Under the pieces are notes generated by a model that ran no database searches, was not told where the DNA came from, and saw nothing but the letters and a program-made list of their open reading frames with translations. The position numbers and the translations under genes were made by a program. 64,000 nucleotides of DNA from Oceanispirochaeta crateris. Its GTDB lineage: Bacteria > Spirochaetota > Spirochaetia > DSM-2461. The stretch is from positions 868,001-932,000 of the forward strand of contig NZ_CP036150.1 in assembly GCF_008329965.1 (NCBI RefSeq). Direction: 5' to 3'. Positions 62,965 through 64,000 of the stretch are shown one piece after another; position 1 is the first letter of the stretch, and each line of letters begins with the position of its first letter.

Positions 62965-63482
62965 TCATTTCTGTATTATCTTATTGAAACAATAAAATGT
63001 AGAATCCTTAAAGGGAATAAATATTTGTCCTAACCTTTGGTAGCCCATTCTTTCATACAACTTTAAGGCTGCAATATTTTCACTATAAGCATCTAATCTG
63101 ATAAATAAATATTTTTCCTTTTGAGCAAAAGTCTTTATAAAATTCATGAATATTCTTGCAATTCCTTTTCCTTGCGAATCAGGATGTACAGATAATCGAT
63201 GTACGACTAAAATCTTATTCTCATGAGTAGACCAGGAAATCTGACCATACTCTGAGGGTTGGTTTTCGTTCATTGCCGCGTAAGCGATGCATCGATGCTA
63301 TCCTTTATGACATAGCCACAGCCATCTTTTATATCTTTTTTGATCAACTCAAAGCTCGGATAATCCTCATTCCACTGATATATTCCCTGATCTTCCATGG
63401 ATGTTATACATTTAGAAATCATATCTATAATAGAATGACTATCCTGTTCATTTGCTTTCACTATATCCATACAGTCCTTCAT
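62965..63482 (-). pseudogene. Frameshifted GNAT-family acetyltransferase
   Basis: The N-terminal part (MKDCMDIVKANEQDSHSI to DGCGYVIKD, from 63482) and the C-terminal part (IAYAAMNENQPSEYG, RLSVHPDSQGKGIARIF, from about 63290) are in different frames. The change lies in GCATCGATGCATCGC near 63285-63300, a small indel. Joined, they give a normal GNAT domain. It could be a true pseudogene or a sequencing error. Confidence 0.8.
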
Positions 63483-63552
63483 ATTTCCTGTCTGAACCAG
63501 TTGCTAGACCATTTTTGCTCAATTGATTAATACAGATTCTTTCATGTTTTGA

Positions 63553-63870
63553 CTATTGAATCCCATCTTTTGTGACATTATATTCAGATTTCCTTTTTGG
63601 ATTCATTGGAAACCAACCTTTTTCTACTCTTTGTTTTTGATGGAATAATTCACCGATACTCCATAATAAAGAAAAACCAAGAATCCCGAATCCTGATCGT
63701 AGTGTCTCAATATTTAAAATGACAGCAAGGCCGCATGATAATAATCCAAGAACCAGGAATAAAGGCCATATCTTAACTCCAAAGAAGTATTCACCTTTAA
63801 TAACGACTGGATGAAGTACACCTATGATCATAAATGCTAAAAAACCTATCGCTAAGCCATCAATATACAT
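63553..63870 (-). CDS. DUF4491 family membrane protein
   Basis: The product has 105 residues with three hydrophobic helices and the family segments IIGVLHPVVIKGEYFFG and LWSIGELFHQKQRVEKGWFP. GGAGG lies eight bases before ATG at 63870. Function unknown. The last 121 bases of the window hold no gene I can support. Confidence 0.87.
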   Translation of the reverse strand: MYIDGLAIGFLAFMIIGVLHPVVIKGEYFFGVKIWPLFLVLGLLSCGLAVILNIETLRSGFGILGFSLLWSIGELFHQKQRVEKGWFPMNPKRKSEYNVTKDGIQ

Positions 63871-64000
63871 AATATACACCTCCCGAAAGAAATAATTTTA
63901 GAACTAAATATTCATTTTGTTAATCAAATAGCAACTAAATGAAGTCTGAGCTGACCATTGTGCATCAATTCTTACACGGGTCACTCAATCTAAATTACAT

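Noticed and set aside
56747-63900. A true integron cassette array
   Set aside because: Only two palindromes are seen, one lacks the GTT core, no integrase gene is present in the window, and spacers from 60.8 to 63.9 kb do not carry the element.
54310-63999. att-site duplication of the tRNA-Leu 3' end
   Set aside because: No repeat of the tRNA end was found by eye; only short CACCGG-type matches occur.
1-64000. CRISPR array
   Set aside because: No series of regularly spaced direct repeats with unique spacers was seen.

Overview
The window looks like a chromosomal segment of a free-living, moderately AT-rich spirochaete (Spirochaeta/Oceanispirochaeta/Treponema type). The evidence is the paired FlaA sheath proteins next to two FlaB core flagellins, the flgN-flgK-flgL-fliW-csrA block, many short lipoproteins with spirochaete-style lipoboxes, and flaA adjacent to fructose-bisphosphate aldolase. 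This placement comes from recognising gene families, not from a database search.

Layout. 1-15 kb: the start of secA (cut by the left edge), envelope proteins, Nudix hydrolases, glgC, a MrfA/MrfB-type DNA-repair helicase/exonuclease pair, a LOG-family hydrolase, an rRNA methyltransferase and hrpB. 15-29 kb: a nitroreductase, a metzincin-type lipoprotein protease, an SCP2-like/aminotransferase pair, a DUF819 permease, a MATE exporter, a class III cyclase with altered active-site residues, an RlmI-like methyltransferase, glgA, a GH3 glycosidase and trxB. 29-46 kb: the motility block. It has a rightward flgN-flgK-flgL-fliW-csrA operon, then leftward HD-GYP, tsaB/tsaE, PilZ, fliD, flaG and two flaB genes, with further TPR and PilZ genes. 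46-54 kb: infC-rpmI-rplT, a ZapB-like protein, zapA and a probable 6S RNA, then flaA1-flaA2, tatD and fba.

A tRNA-Leu(UAA) gene at 54.3 kb separates this core from an accessory region. From 54.7 to 59.4 kb lie two tandem truncated RHS modules. Each has the RHS core end, a variable C-terminal domain (one clearly NlpC/P60), an overlapping small lipoprotein gene that may be the immunity gene, and a matching 80-bp imperfect palindrome. Next comes a decayed IS3-family element inserted in a GNAT acetyltransferase gene. Leftward accessory genes follow: GNAT acetyltransferases (one frameshifted), a cytidine-deaminase-like enzyme, a 59-residue protein and DUF4491.

How parts fit together. FliW, CsrA and flagellin form the known partner-switch controlling flagellin translation, and both flaB leaders here carry the same GGCAAGGATGCC hairpin, with the CsrA-type GGA in its loop, about 25 nt upstream of the start codon. 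HD-GYP and two PilZ proteins point to c-di-GMP control of motility. glgC and glgA supply glycogen synthesis. No complete previously undescribed system is proven. The best candidates for new biology are the RHS modules with covarying palindromes, the flaB leader architecture, the zapA-linked 6S RNA, and the cyclase.
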